64,000 nucleotides of DNA from Microbacterium sp. Leaf288 (GTDB lineage: Bacteria > Actinomycetota > Actinomycetes > Actinomycetales > Microbacteriaceae), in NCBI RefSeq assembly GCF_001422925.1, contig NZ_LMNI01000001.1:804902-868901 (forward strand), given 5' to 3'. This document shows, piece after piece, positions 54,108 to 62,023 of the stretch. Both the position numbers and the translations under genes were made by a program. The notes below the pieces were generated by a model that searched no databases, had not been told where the DNA came from, and worked only from the letters and a program-made list of their open reading frames with translations. Within the stretch, counting starts at the first letter, position 1; each line of letters starts with the position of its first letter.

Positions 54108-54575
54108 CTACTCCGCGACGACCTTGACGCGGGTGCCGGTGTGCTCGATGACGCGCACGCGCACGCCCTCGGCGATGGTGTCGTCCGCGTAGGCGAGGCG
54201 GCGCTCGACCTCGTGGGGACCGTCGAGGCTGACCTCGCCGCCGGCCGGGGAGACCGTCGAGCGCGTGACGCCCGACAGGCCGAGCGCCGATGCCGGCACG
54301 CCGTCCGAGCTCTTGGTCAGCCGCTTCACGAAGAGCACGGCGATGACGTAGGCGATGATCGCCAGCACTGCGGCGAGAACGTACGCCCAGAGCGTGTCGA
54401 GGCCGTTCGTCGTGGTGAGGGCGCCGGATGCCCCGAACACCACGGCCGCGATCCCCAGAGCGGTGCCCGAGATGGCGCCGTCGCCGATGTCGAAGTGGTC
54501 GAAGATGTCGCCGACGATGAGCGAGATCAGCAGCACGGCGAGGCCGACGCCTCCGACGATCAGGAAGGGCAGCAC
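54108..54575 (-). CDS. NfeD-like membrane protein
   Basis: The 155-residue protein has three predicted helices (about 5-22, 35-55, 63-84) and a C-terminal OB-fold domain (about 95-155, GVSGVTRSTVSPAGGEVSLDG-like pattern in split form), the short NfeD1b type. It starts at GTG 54575 with GCAGGAGA upstream. Paired with flotillin 61 bp downstream, it likely acts in membrane organisation. Confidence 0.87.
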   Translation of the reverse strand: MLPFLIVGGVGLAVLLISLIVGDIFDHFDIGDGAISGTALGIAAVVFGASGALTTTNGLDTLWAYVLAAVLAIIAYVIAVLFVKRLTKSSDGVPASALGLSGVTRSTVSPAGGEVSLDGPHEVERRLAYADDTIAEGVRVRVIEHTGTRVKVVAE

Positions 54576-54793
54576 GGTGTCTCCTGCAAGGGTGCGGTGC
54601 GGGCGGGTCCTTCCACCCTAGCCAGCGGTTGGGACCCGGTGTCCAATCCTGGGACCGGATGTGGAAAACGCGCTCCGCGGGCGTGCTGTCGAGGCATCCG
54701 TCCCCGTCGACGGCACGATGACAGCGCCGTGACAGCGGGACGCCAGAGGGGACAGCGGGCTGACGGTGCGAATCCCGCGACCCGATCGGGCGG

Positions 54794-55216
54794 TCAGTCC
54801 GTGACGGTGTAGGTCGTGTCGCCGGTCTCGCCGGCGAGCACGCGGCGGTAGTCCTCGGCGACGATCTCGCGGAGCACGCCGGCATCGACCGCGTCGAGGT
54901 CCTTGATGTACAGGCAGCTGACGCCGGTCTCGTGCGGGCCCAGATCCGCGAGCCGCTCGCCGTGCGCGGCGGTGCGCAGCGTGTACACCGTCGTGGATTC
55001 GCGCCGCGGCGAGAACGCCGCGATCGGTGCGTCGCCCTCGCCGCCGGCCGCCGAGCGGTAGTGGCATGAGCCGAACCCGATGATGGTGCCCCAGAGCTCG
55101 GGCTCGCGACCCGTCACCTCGCGCAGGAGATCGATCATCCGGGCGGCATCGCGCTGACGCTTCGCGGGCCGCACCGCGGCGACGAACTCGTCGACGTCCC
55201 CACCGGTCTTCTTCAT
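54794..55216 (-). CDS. DUF1801-domain protein
   Basis: The 140-residue single-domain protein has WGTIIGFGSCHYRS, a pattern typical of DUF1801/YdhG-like proteins of unknown biochemical role. GGGAGGCGG precedes the ATG. It follows the HhH-GPD gene by 13 bp and is probably cotranscribed. Confidence 0.8.
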   Translation of the reverse strand: MKKTGGDVDEFVAAVRPAKRQRDAARMIDLLREVTGREPELWGTIIGFGSCHYRSAAGGEGDAPIAAFSPRRESTTVYTLRTAAHGERLADLGPHETGVSCLYIKDLDAVDAGVLREIVAEDYRRVLAGETGDTTYTVTD

Positions 55217-55229
55217 CGCCGCCTCCCGG

Positions 55230-55814
55230 TCAGCCCTTGGCCGCGGCCTTCATCGCGCGCTTGTGCTCGCGCACCTTCGTCAGGGACTCCGGCGAGACGA
55301 TGTCGGCGACGCTGCGGAACGACCCCTCGTCGCCGTACGAGCCGGCCGCCTCGCGCCAGCCGGCACCGGTGTAGCCGTACTGCTTGCCGAGGAGAGCCAG
55401 GAAGATCTTCGCCTTCTGCTCGCCGAAGCCCGGCAGGGCCTTCAGCCGCTTCAGTACGGTCGGCCCGTCCGGTGCTTCGGCGGGATCCGCGGCCGGGCGG
55501 GCCCAGATCGCCGACGCGTCGCCGCCCCAGTCCTGCTCGACCGCCGCGCAGAGCGCCTGCACGCGTGCTGCCATCGAGCCCGGGAACCGGTGGACCGCCG
55601 GCGTCGCCTTGAAGAGCTCCGTGAACGCCTCGGGGTCGAAGCTCGCGAGCGCCGCGGCATCCAGCGTCCCCGCGCGCTCGGAGATCTTGAGCGGTCCGGC
55701 GAATGCCGTCTCCATCGCGACCTGCTGGTCGAGCAGCATGCCGATCAGCAGGGCGAGCGGGTCGTCGGTGAGCAGGCGGTCGGCGGCGTCGTCGCCCGTG
55801 ATGTGGAGCGTCAT
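55230..55814 (-). CDS. HhH-GPD-type base-excision repair protein
   Basis: The 194-residue helical protein has a helix-hairpin-helix GPD motif (LKALPGFGEQKAKIFLALLGKQYG, about 120-143) and an N-terminal DPLALLIGMLLDQQVAME segment as in small DNA glycosylases. It probably excises damaged bases. The start at 55814 is the first Met before the conserved core. No iron-sulfur cluster cysteines are present. Confidence 0.82.
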   Translation of the reverse strand: MTLHITGDDAADRLLTDDPLALLIGMLLDQQVAMETAFAGPLKISERAGTLDAAALASFDPEAFTELFKATPAVHRFPGSMAARVQALCAAVEQDWGGDASAIWARPAADPAEAPDGPTVLKRLKALPGFGEQKAKIFLALLGKQYGYTGAGWREAAGSYGDEGSFRSVADIVSPESLTKVREHKRAMKAAAKG

Positions 55815-55876
55815 GCGGCCCAGTCTCCCACCGCCCGCCCCTGCCGGCACAGTTCGCGGATGGGAGGATGGATGCC

Positions 55877-57418
55877 GTGACCATCCCCACGCCCGCTCCC
55901 GACGCCGGCGGGTCGCCTGCACCCTCCGGGCACGAGGGCCCCGCCTCCGAGCCGTTCCAGGAACTCGTCGAGCACGCGCGCGAGACGCATGTGGTCGTCA
56001 TCGGCGGCGGCATCGCCGGGCTCGTCGCGGCGTGGGAGTGCGCCAAGGTCGGCATGGCGGTGACGCTGGTGGAGGCATCCGATCGCCTCGGCGGCACGAT
56101 CGGGTCCGCCCGCATCGCGGGGCTCGAGCTCGAGACCGGTGTGACCTGCTGGTCGACCCGCGGCGGCACCGTGCGCGGACTCGTCGACGACGTGCTGCCG
56201 GATGCCGCGATCGTGCGCCCGCGCGACGACCGCGAGTGGATCGCGGGCCTGCCGAAGGGTGCCGCGGCGCCGCTGCCCGCCGAGCAGGTGCTCGGAATCC
56301 CCGCCAACCCGTGGGACGAGAGCGTGCGCCGGATCATCGGATGGGGCGGCACGTGGCGCGCGTACGTCGATCGCCTGCGTCCCCCGCTCACGATCGGCGC
56401 CCAGCGCAGCCTCGGCCGGCTCGTCGACGGCCGCATGGGCGACATGGTCCTGGATCGCCTGGTGGCACCGCTCACCATCGACCGCTTCGGCCTCGACCCC
56501 GTCGACGTCGACGTCGAGGTCGCCGCCCCGGGACTCAGCAACGCGCTCACCCGCACCGGGTGGCTCGGCGGTGCGGTCGCCGACGTACGCGTCGATGCCC
56601 CGAGCGCCTCGATCGAGGGACTGGACGGTGGGATGCCGCAGCTCACCGCCGCGCTCGCCGAGAGGCTCGCCGAGCGCGAGGTCGCCATCCACACCGGAGC
56701 GCTGGCGACGGGTGTCGTCCGCAGCGACGGACGCTGGACGGTGGAACTCGCGACGATCGCGCCCGACGGTGCGGTCGCCGCACCGGACCGGCTGCACGCC
56801 GATGCGGTCATCGTCGCGACCGACGAGACCACGGCGCGTGCGCTCCTCGCCGCCGCGCTCGGCAGCCCCGCGTTCGCCGACGTCGCCGCCGCAGGCATCG
56901 CCCGCGACGTCGTGACGCTCGTCGTGGACGCGCCAGAGCTCGACGCTGCGCCGCGCGGCGCTCACGTCCACGCCGTCCCGGGCGCTTCGCGCGCGACCGG
57001 CCTCGTCCATGAGACCGCTCGGTGGGAGTGGCTGGCGCGGGACGCGGGCGCTGGGCGCCACGTCCTGCGCGTCGCCTTCGGCGCCCCGGGGATCGCTCCG
57101 GCGACCGAGGGACTGTCCGACGCCGACGCGGCGGTGATGGCCGTGGCCGAGGCATCCGTCCTCCTCGGGGTGCAGCTCGACGAGGGCCGGATCGCCGGCG
57201 CGCGCCGCGACGCGTACACCCTCGTTCCTCCCGCATCGGCCCTCGGCCGACGTGAGCGCACCGACGCCGCCCGAGCCGCGATCAGCCGCGCACCGGGGCT
57301 CGCCGCGGTCGGCGCGTGGCTGTCGGGAAGCGGCCTCGCACAGGTCGTCGCCGACGCTCAGGACGAGGCCGACCGCCTTCGCCGCAGGGCTCTGTGGGGT
57401 GCCGAGGCAGCAGAGTGA
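55877..57418 (+). CDS. hemY: HemY/CgoX-like (copro)protoporphyrinogen oxidase
   Basis: The protein of about 513 residues has a FAD motif (VVIGGGIAGLVAAWE, near 40) followed by VEASDRLGGTIGSARIAGLELETGV, the substrate-side domain and a C-terminal SGSGLAQVVADAQDEA segment, as in HemY-type oxidases that aromatise coproporphyrinogen or protoporphyrinogen. In Actinobacteria the coproporphyrin-dependent route is usual. GTG 55877 is chosen because GGGAGG ends only at 55867, too close for the ATG at 55868. hemD lies 1.4 kb downstream beyond three small genes. Confidence 0.83.
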   Translation: MTIPTPAPDAGGSPAPSGHEGPASEPFQELVEHARETHVVVIGGGIAGLVAAWECAKVGMAVTLVEASDRLGGTIGSARIAGLELETGVTCWSTRGGTVRGLVDDVLPDAAIVRPRDDREWIAGLPKGAAAPLPAEQVLGIPANPWDESVRRIIGWGGTWRAYVDRLRPPLTIGAQRSLGRLVDGRMGDMVLDRLVAPLTIDRFGLDPVDVDVEVAAPGLSNALTRTGWLGGAVADVRVDAPSASIEGLDGGMPQLTAALAERLAEREVAIHTGALATGVVRSDGRWTVELATIAPDGAVAAPDRLHADAVIVATDETTARALLAAALGSPAFADVAAAGIARDVVTLVVDAPELDAAPRGAHVHAVPGASRATGLVHETARWEWLARDAGAGRHVLRVAFGAPGIAPATEGLSDADAAVMAVAEASVLLGVQLDEGRIAGARRDAYTLVPPASALGRRERTDAARAAISRAPGLAAVGAWLSGSGLAQVVADAQDEADRLRRRALWGAEAAE

Positions 57419-57516
57419 ACCCTCCGCCCGAGCCCCTGTCAAGGGTGGATGCCGGAATCGGCATACAGGGCTACCCTGGGAAGGTCGTCAGGTCACACCG
57501 AGCGTGAGGAGACCTC

Positions 57517-57906
57517 ATGAAGGGCAAGGCAGGACTGGTCATCGGACTTGCGATCGGGTATGTGCTCGGTACGCGCGCGGGTCGTGAACGCTACGAGCAG
57601 ATCAAGACGCAATGGCTGAAGGTGTGGAACACGGAGCCTGTGCAGAGCCAGGTCGGCAAGGTCAAGGACTTCGCCAAGTCGCAGGCGATGGCGCTGCCGT
57701 CGACGCTGTGGGAGTCGGCTGTGAAGGTCACGCAGGCCGCCGGCTCGAAGGGCACCGCCGGGCAGAAGCTCGACGCGGCCATCAAGGTCGGCAAGGACTC
57801 GGCCGATGACGTCGGCACGGCGGCGCAGACCTCGGCGAAGGCTGTGAAGGACGCCGTCGAGGACGCCGTCGACGACGCTTCCGAGAACGGTCGCGGCGGG
57901 GCTTGA
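57517..57906 (+). CDS. YtxH-like small membrane-associated protein
   Basis: The 129-residue protein has an N-terminal Gly-rich membrane helix (AGLVIGLAIGYVLGTRAGRERYEQI), typical of YtxH-like proteins, then an amphipathic Ala/Lys/Asp-rich tail. TGAGGAG precedes the ATG. It begins a three-gene unit of small envelope proteins. Precise function is unknown, and a stress-related role is assumed for the group. Confidence 0.78.
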   Translation: MKGKAGLVIGLAIGYVLGTRAGRERYEQIKTQWLKVWNTEPVQSQVGKVKDFAKSQAMALPSTLWESAVKVTQAAGSKGTAGQKLDAAIKVGKDSADDVGTAAQTSAKAVKDAVEDAVDDASENGRGGA

Positions 57907-57907
57907 C

Positions 57908-58312
57908 GTGATGACCACCCCCCGCGGCTTCCGCGACCGCGCGGACGACAGCCTGCTCACCCTGCTGGGTGAGATCCCGGAGCTCGTCCGCAACCTCGTC
58001 ATCGCGGAGATCGACGCCGCGAAGGCCTGGCTCGCCAAGACCGCGAAAGACGGCGGATGGGGAGCCCTGTGGGTCTTCGCCGCGCTGTTCGTGCTGTTCT
58101 GGTCGGTCCCGGTGTTCGGCACGTTCGTGATCGCGGGATTGTCGTCGTGGTGGCCCGTGTGGCTGTCGGCGCTCGTCGTGTTCTTCGCGATGCTGGTCGT
58201 CACCGCCGTGTTCGCGTTCATCGGCGTCCTCTACTTCCGCCGGATCGGCGAGCGCCGCAACCCGGTCCAATCGATCGCCCTGGATGTGAAGGAGGTGCGC
58301 GATGAGCTCTGA
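57908..58312 (+). CDS. Actinobacterial Holin-X / phage holin superfamily III-like protein
   Basis: The 134-residue protein has an amphipathic N-terminus (LLTLLGEIPELVRNLVIAEIDAAKAWL) and two membrane helices (about 52-75 and 83-110). It matches the Holin-X type found in chromosomes next to DUF3618 genes and is not evidence of a prophage. It starts at GTG 57908, or ATG 57911, directly after the previous stop. Confidence 0.78.
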   Translation: MMTTPRGFRDRADDSLLTLLGEIPELVRNLVIAEIDAAKAWLAKTAKDGGWGALWVFAALFVLFWSVPVFGTFVIAGLSSWWPVWLSALVVFFAMLVVTAVFAFIGVLYFRRIGERRNPVQSIALDVKEVRDEL

Positions 58313-58601
58313 CGCGCCCGTGCCGCTGTCGAAGAACTCCGTCGCGCTGCCTCGAACCGCCGTACCCCTCGGCATCGGCGACCCTGTCGAGCAGGCCAGG
58401 ACCGAGCTCAAGGCGGCGCTCGCCGCCATCGAGGAGAAGGCGAACGTCCCCCGCCGGGTCGAACGCGTCCTCGACGAGCGGATCGAGCAGGCCCGCGCGT
58501 TCAATCGCCGCAACCCCGCGCTCACCGCCGTCGCGGTCATCGCGGGCGCCGCCGCGATCGGCGCGGCGGTCTGGGGCTTCGTCCGCCTCTATACGCGCTG
58601 A
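58302..58601 (+). CDS. DUF3618-domain protein
   Basis: The 99-residue protein has a charged helical N-terminus (PVEQARTELKAALAAIEEKANVPRRVERVLDERI) and one C-terminal membrane helix (about 73-95). It overlaps the Holin-X gene by 11 bp, with GGAGGT at 58291 inside that gene. This pairing is common in Actinobacteria. The role is unknown. Confidence 0.8.
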   Translation: MSSDAPVPLSKNSVALPRTAVPLGIGDPVEQARTELKAALAAIEEKANVPRRVERVLDERIEQARAFNRRNPALTAVAVIAGAAAIGAAVWGFVRLYTR

Positions 58602-58658
58602 TCCCGCCCGGATTCCCGCTCTCCACACCGCCGAGGCAACGCCTCGCGCGATCGGGGG

Positions 58659-58740
58659 TATGCTCGGGAGGCAAGGCAGTGCAATGATGCGTTAGCTGCC
58701 GATCGCGCGAACCCGATTCGAATCGCGCATCGGCTGCCTC
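58659..58740 (+). ncRNA. Structured leader upstream of hemD
   Basis: A TATGCT -10 (58659-58664) is followed by a nested structure: P1 GAGGCA/TGCCTC (58668-58673 with 58735-58740), P2 GGCAG/CTGCC (58675-58679 with 58696-58700) and P3 GCCGATcGCGCG / CGCGCATCGGC (58698-58709 with 58724-58734). P2 and P3 share 58698-58700, so they are mutually exclusive. This is a candidate regulatory leader of hemD or a small RNA. No known class is assigned. Confidence 0.4.
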
Positions 58741-58788
58741 GATCTTTCCTGGGCGGCCGACTGAGCATCATCGAGAGTCGACCCCCCT

Positions 58789-59637
58789 ATGAATTCCGCC
58801 GCAGCACAGCAGCAGTCCGTCAAACCTCTGACCGGCTGGCGCGTTCTCGTGCCCCGTGGCGGCCCCTGGGGCGACGGCGTCGCAGCGACTCTCCGCCGTC
58901 AGGGCGCGATCCCGGTGATCGCCCCGCTCATCAACTTCGCCCCCACGAACGACCAGGCGTCGCTCGACCAGGCGCTCGCCGACCTCGCCGCCGGCAAGTT
59001 CGAGTGGCTCACGGTCACGAGCGCGACGACGGTCGACGTCCTCTACGCCTACCGCGCGGTCGTCCCGGCGACGACGAAGGTCGCCGCCGTGGGCGAGACC
59101 ACAGCTGCCGCGCTCCTCGCCGTCGGCTATCGCGTCGACCTCGTCCCCGAGCGCGACAACTCCGCAGCCGGCATGGCGGAGCAGCTCATCGGCCTCGAGC
59201 CCGAAGCGCGCGACATCCTCACCCTCCGCAGCGAGATCGCGAAGCCGGTCCTCACCCGCATGCTCACCGAGGCCGGGCACCGCGTCCGGAGCGTCGTCGC
59301 GTACCGCACGGTCGGGGTCCCCGTCACCGAGCGCATCGCCGAGGACGTCCACTCCGGCCGCATCAATGCGATCCTCGTGACCAGCGGCTCGGTCGCGCAG
59401 CAGGTGCACGAGCAGTTCCCCGAGATCCCCGACACCACGCTGATCGCTGCGATCGGCCCACGCACCGCCAAGGACGCGCGCCGCGCGGGCCTCGACGTGG
59501 ATGTCGTGGCCGATGCGCAGACCGTCGATGCCCTCATCGACGCCGTCGGCAAGTTCTCCCTCCCTCACGCGGCCGACGAGTTCGCCCCGAAGACCGGCAT
59601 GATTCCGCGTCTCGGCGGCATCGACACCCGGAACTGA
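58789..59637 (+). CDS. hemD: Uroporphyrinogen-III synthase
   Basis: The 282-residue protein has the two-lobed HemD pattern: WRVLVPRGGPWGDGVAATLRRQGA at the start, VTSATTVDVLY near 77-87, VAAVGETTAAAL near 97-108 and VTSGSVAQQVHEQF followed by AAIGPRTAKDARRAGL in the second half. It cyclises hydroxymethylbilane. It is 7 bp upstream of fbiA, so heme and F420 genes seem to share a transcript. Only weak GAGAG lies upstream of the ATG. Confidence 0.86.
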   Translation: MNSAAAQQQSVKPLTGWRVLVPRGGPWGDGVAATLRRQGAIPVIAPLINFAPTNDQASLDQALADLAAGKFEWLTVTSATTVDVLYAYRAVVPATTKVAAVGETTAAALLAVGYRVDLVPERDNSAAGMAEQLIGLEPEARDILTLRSEIAKPVLTRMLTEAGHRVRSVVAYRTVGVPVTERIAEDVHSGRINAILVTSGSVAQQVHEQFPEIPDTTLIAAIGPRTAKDARRAGLDVDVVADAQTVDALIDAVGKFSLPHAADEFAPKTGMIPRLGGIDTRN

Positions 59638-59644
59638 CCCGCCC

Positions 59645-60628
59645 GTGACCGGCACGCCCCGCATCGTCGTGCTCGCGGGCGGAGTCGGCGGCTCCCGCTT
59701 CGTCCTCGGGGTCCGTGGCGCGCTGCGCGCCCGCGGCATCGACGACACCGCCGCCGCGCTGACGGTCGTGGTCAACACCGGCGATGACATCTGGCTCTCC
59801 GGCGTGCGCCTGCAGCCCGACGTGGATTCGATCACCTATGCGCTCGCCGGTGTCAACGACGCCGAGCGCGGCTGGGGCCGGCAGGGCGACAGCGAGCGCG
59901 TCAATCACGAACTGCAGGAGTGGGGTGCCGGCTGGCCGTGGTTCACCCTCGGCGACCTCGACCTCGGCACGCATCTCGCCCGCACCGGCTGGCTGCGCGA
60001 GGGGCTCACGCCGACCGACGTGCTCGAGCGCATGTCGCACCGCTGGGACCTCGGCGCGCGCCTGCTGCCGATGACCGACAGCGAGGTCGACACCGTCGTG
60101 GTGCTCGCCGACGGCACGCGCCTGCACTTCCAGGAGTGGTGGACCCGGCACCGCGCGACCCTCGCGCCCGAGCGGTTCGAGAACCCGGGCATCGACGGGG
60201 CGATCGCCGGCCCCGGCGTCGCGGAGGCGATCGCCGAGGCGGACGCCGTGCTGCTGGCGCCCTCCAACCCGGTGGTGTCGATCGGCCCGATCCTCGCCGT
60301 GCCGGGCGTGCGCGAGGCGGTGCGTGCGACGCGGGCCCCTGTCGTCGGGGTCTCGCCGATCATCGGCGGCAAGGTCGTGCGCGGCATGGCCGACGTGTGC
60401 CTGGCCGCGATCGGCGTCGAGACCTCTGCGACGGCGGTCGCGGGCCTGTACGGCGCCCGCGAAAGCGGCGGGCTGCTCGACGCGTGGCTCCTCGCCGAGG
60501 AGGACGAGGCCGTCGCCGACGAGGTCGCGGGGCTCGGCATCCGTCCTCTCGTCCGACCGCTCTGGATGACGGATGCTGCGCGCCAGACCGCTCTCGGCGA
60601 GGCGGCGCTCACCGCCGCCGGAGTGTGA
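59645..60628 (+). CDS. fbiA: F420 biosynthesis transferase FbiA (CofD family)
   Basis: The 327-residue protein starts at GTG with IVVLAGGVGGSRF (GGVGGSR at 12-18) and NTGDDIWLSG near 44-53, the CofD substrate-binding motifs. In Actinobacteria it transfers the phosphoenolpyruvyl moiety from EPPG to Fo to form dehydro-F420-0. fbiB and fbiC are not in the window, and fbiD is 1.4 kb downstream on the other strand. It is followed at once by a TSUP transporter gene. Confidence 0.9.
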   Translation: MTGTPRIVVLAGGVGGSRFVLGVRGALRARGIDDTAAALTVVVNTGDDIWLSGVRLQPDVDSITYALAGVNDAERGWGRQGDSERVNHELQEWGAGWPWFTLGDLDLGTHLARTGWLREGLTPTDVLERMSHRWDLGARLLPMTDSEVDTVVVLADGTRLHFQEWWTRHRATLAPERFENPGIDGAIAGPGVAEAIAEADAVLLAPSNPVVSIGPILAVPGVREAVRATRAPVVGVSPIIGGKVVRGMADVCLAAIGVETSATAVAGLYGARESGGLLDAWLLAEEDEAVADEVAGLGIRPLVRPLWMTDAARQTALGEAALTAAGV

Positions 60629-60630
60629 GC

Positions 60631-61374
60631 GTGCCCGAACTCGCGTGGTGGGCGTGGGCGCTGCTCGGCCTCGGAGCCGTCGTCGTGGGCCTGTCGAAGA
60701 CCGCCGTGCCCGGCGCGGGGACGATCGCCGTCGCCATCTTCGCGGCCGTGCTCCCGGCGAAGCAGTCGACCGGCGTCCTGCTCCTGCTGCTGATCGTCGC
60801 CGACATCTTCGCCGTGACCATGTACCGCCGGCACGCGGACTGGCGCACCCTGATCAAGCTCGCCCCCGCGGTCGTGGTGGGCGTGCTGCTGGGCGTCGTC
60901 TTCCTGTGGTTCGCCGACGACGTGTGGGTGAAGAAATCGATCGGCGTGATCCTGCTGGCCGTCATCGCCATCACGCTGCTGCGGCGCCGGTTCGCCTCCG
61001 GCGTCGAGGCGGGCGGCTCGCACCGCGTCGCCGCAGCGACCTACGGCACCCTCGGCGGCTTCACCACGATGGTCGCGAACGCCGCCGGACCCGTGATGTC
61101 GATGTACTTCCTCGCGGCCCGCTTCGAGGTGAAGGCGTTCCTCGGCACGGCGGCCTGGTTCTTCGCGATCGTGAACCTGTTCAAGGTGCCGTTCTCGATC
61201 GGCATCGGCATCATCACGGTGCCGGGGATCCTCATCGACCTCGTGCTCGTGCCACTCGTCGTCGCCGCGGCGTTCCTCGGAAGGTGGCTCGCCGATCGCA
61301 TGCCGCAGTCCGTCTTCGAGAAGCTCGTGATCGCCTTCACGATCGTCGGCGCGGTCTACCTGCTGATCGTCTGA
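60631..61374 (+). CDS. TSUP (TauE/SafE) family membrane transporter
   Basis: The 247-residue protein has about eight helices with the TSUP start LGLGAVVVGLSKTAVPGAGTIAV and the repeat motif GGFTTMVANAAGPVMSMYF. These proteins move sulfur-containing or organic anions. GTG 60631 has GGAG at 60620-60623. GTG 60625, which overlaps the fbiA stop, is an alternative. It ends the hemD-fbiA operon, and its substrate is unknown. Confidence 0.83.
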   Translation: MPELAWWAWALLGLGAVVVGLSKTAVPGAGTIAVAIFAAVLPAKQSTGVLLLLLIVADIFAVTMYRRHADWRTLIKLAPAVVVGVLLGVVFLWFADDVWVKKSIGVILLAVIAITLLRRRFASGVEAGGSHRVAAATYGTLGGFTTMVANAAGPVMSMYFLAARFEVKAFLGTAAWFFAIVNLFKVPFSIGIGIITVPGILIDLVLVPLVVAAAFLGRWLADRMPQSVFEKLVIAFTIVGAVYLLIV

Positions 61375-61384
61375 CCCGCCGCGC

Positions 61385-61816
61385 TCATCCCCACGGGGAG
61401 GGGCGGTCGTTGTCGCGCGTGCTGTCGTCGGGGAGGCGCGGGAGCTCGGTTCCGCTGGCGCGGAGGCACAGCCACCGCAGCTGCTCGGGGCTGTCGGGCG
61501 TCGCCCGCCACGTGCGCCACACGCCCTGACCCACCCGCACGACGGTGCCGGGGCCGACGTCGACGATGTCGTCGTCGAGGCCCATCTGCCCCCGGCCGGC
61601 GAGGAAGACGTACAGCTCCTCGACACGGGCGTGCGAGTGCCAGTAGCCGGCCTGCTCACCCGGCTCGAACGCGTTCGCGGTCATGCCGATGTACTGCATC
61701 GTCATGTCGTGGTCGACGACGCGGCGTCCGTCGCGCGACTTCTCGGGCGTGAACCCGCCGTAGTGCGCCCGCCACTCGTCGAGCCCGCCCATCTCCAGCA
61801 CCTGGTAGTCGCTCAT
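61385..61816 (-). CDS. Cupin-domain protein
   Basis: The 143-residue single cupin has ANAFEPGEQAGYWHSHARVEELYVFLAGRGQMGLDDD (about 46-83), which is motif 1 with HSH and the following Glu, and VGPGTVVRVGQGVWRTWR as motif 2 without the usual His. It may bind a sugar or act as a regulator. The reverse-strand TAGCCT (61823-61828) is 6 nt before the ATG, so the message is likely leaderless. Confidence 0.8.
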   Translation of the reverse strand: MSDYQVLEMGGLDEWRAHYGGFTPEKSRDGRRVVDHDMTMQYIGMTANAFEPGEQAGYWHSHARVEELYVFLAGRGQMGLDDDIVDVGPGTVVRVGQGVWRTWRATPDSPEQLRWLCLRASGTELPRLPDDSTRDNDRPSPWG

Positions 61817-61833
61817 CGGGCCAGGCTAGCTGT

Positions 61834-61949
61834 GCCGGCGGGGTCGGGTCGGCCGGTGCGGTCGCCTCAGGCACGCGTTGCGACTGGACAGGCCGACTGT
61901 GCCCCGCGGATCGCGAGGCGACGCCGGCGGGGTCGGCCGGTGCGGTCGC
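61834..61949. repeat. Two direct repeats, GCCGGCGGGGTCGG...CCGGTGCGGTCGC
   Basis: Copies at 61834-61865 and 61923-61949 differ by a 5-bp insertion (GTCGG) in the first. They lie between the cupin and fbiD genes and have no obvious role. Confidence 0.5.
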
Positions 61950-61974
61950 TTCCGGACGGGCCGGTGACCGGAAG
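61949..61974 (-). terminator. Possible terminator of the fgd-fbiD operon
   Basis: CTTCCGG (61949-61955) and CCGGAAG (61968-61974) form a 7-bp stem about 50 nt past the reverse fbiD stop. There is no T-run. Confidence 0.35.
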
Positions 61975-62023
61975 GGCCGACTCGGCGGGCGCTACGGTGC
62001 CCGAGGGGACGGATGCCGCGGCC

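Noticed and set aside
57517-58601. Prophage remnant, suggested by the holin-like protein
   Set aside because: Holin-X with DUF3618 and a YtxH-like protein is a normal chromosomal actinobacterial module. No phage structural or integrase genes lie nearby.
58711-58740. tRNA-like T-loop sequence GATTCGAATC upstream of hemD
   Set aside because: The flanking bases do not form the acceptor and T stems of a tRNA. The palindrome is the loop of the P3 stem.
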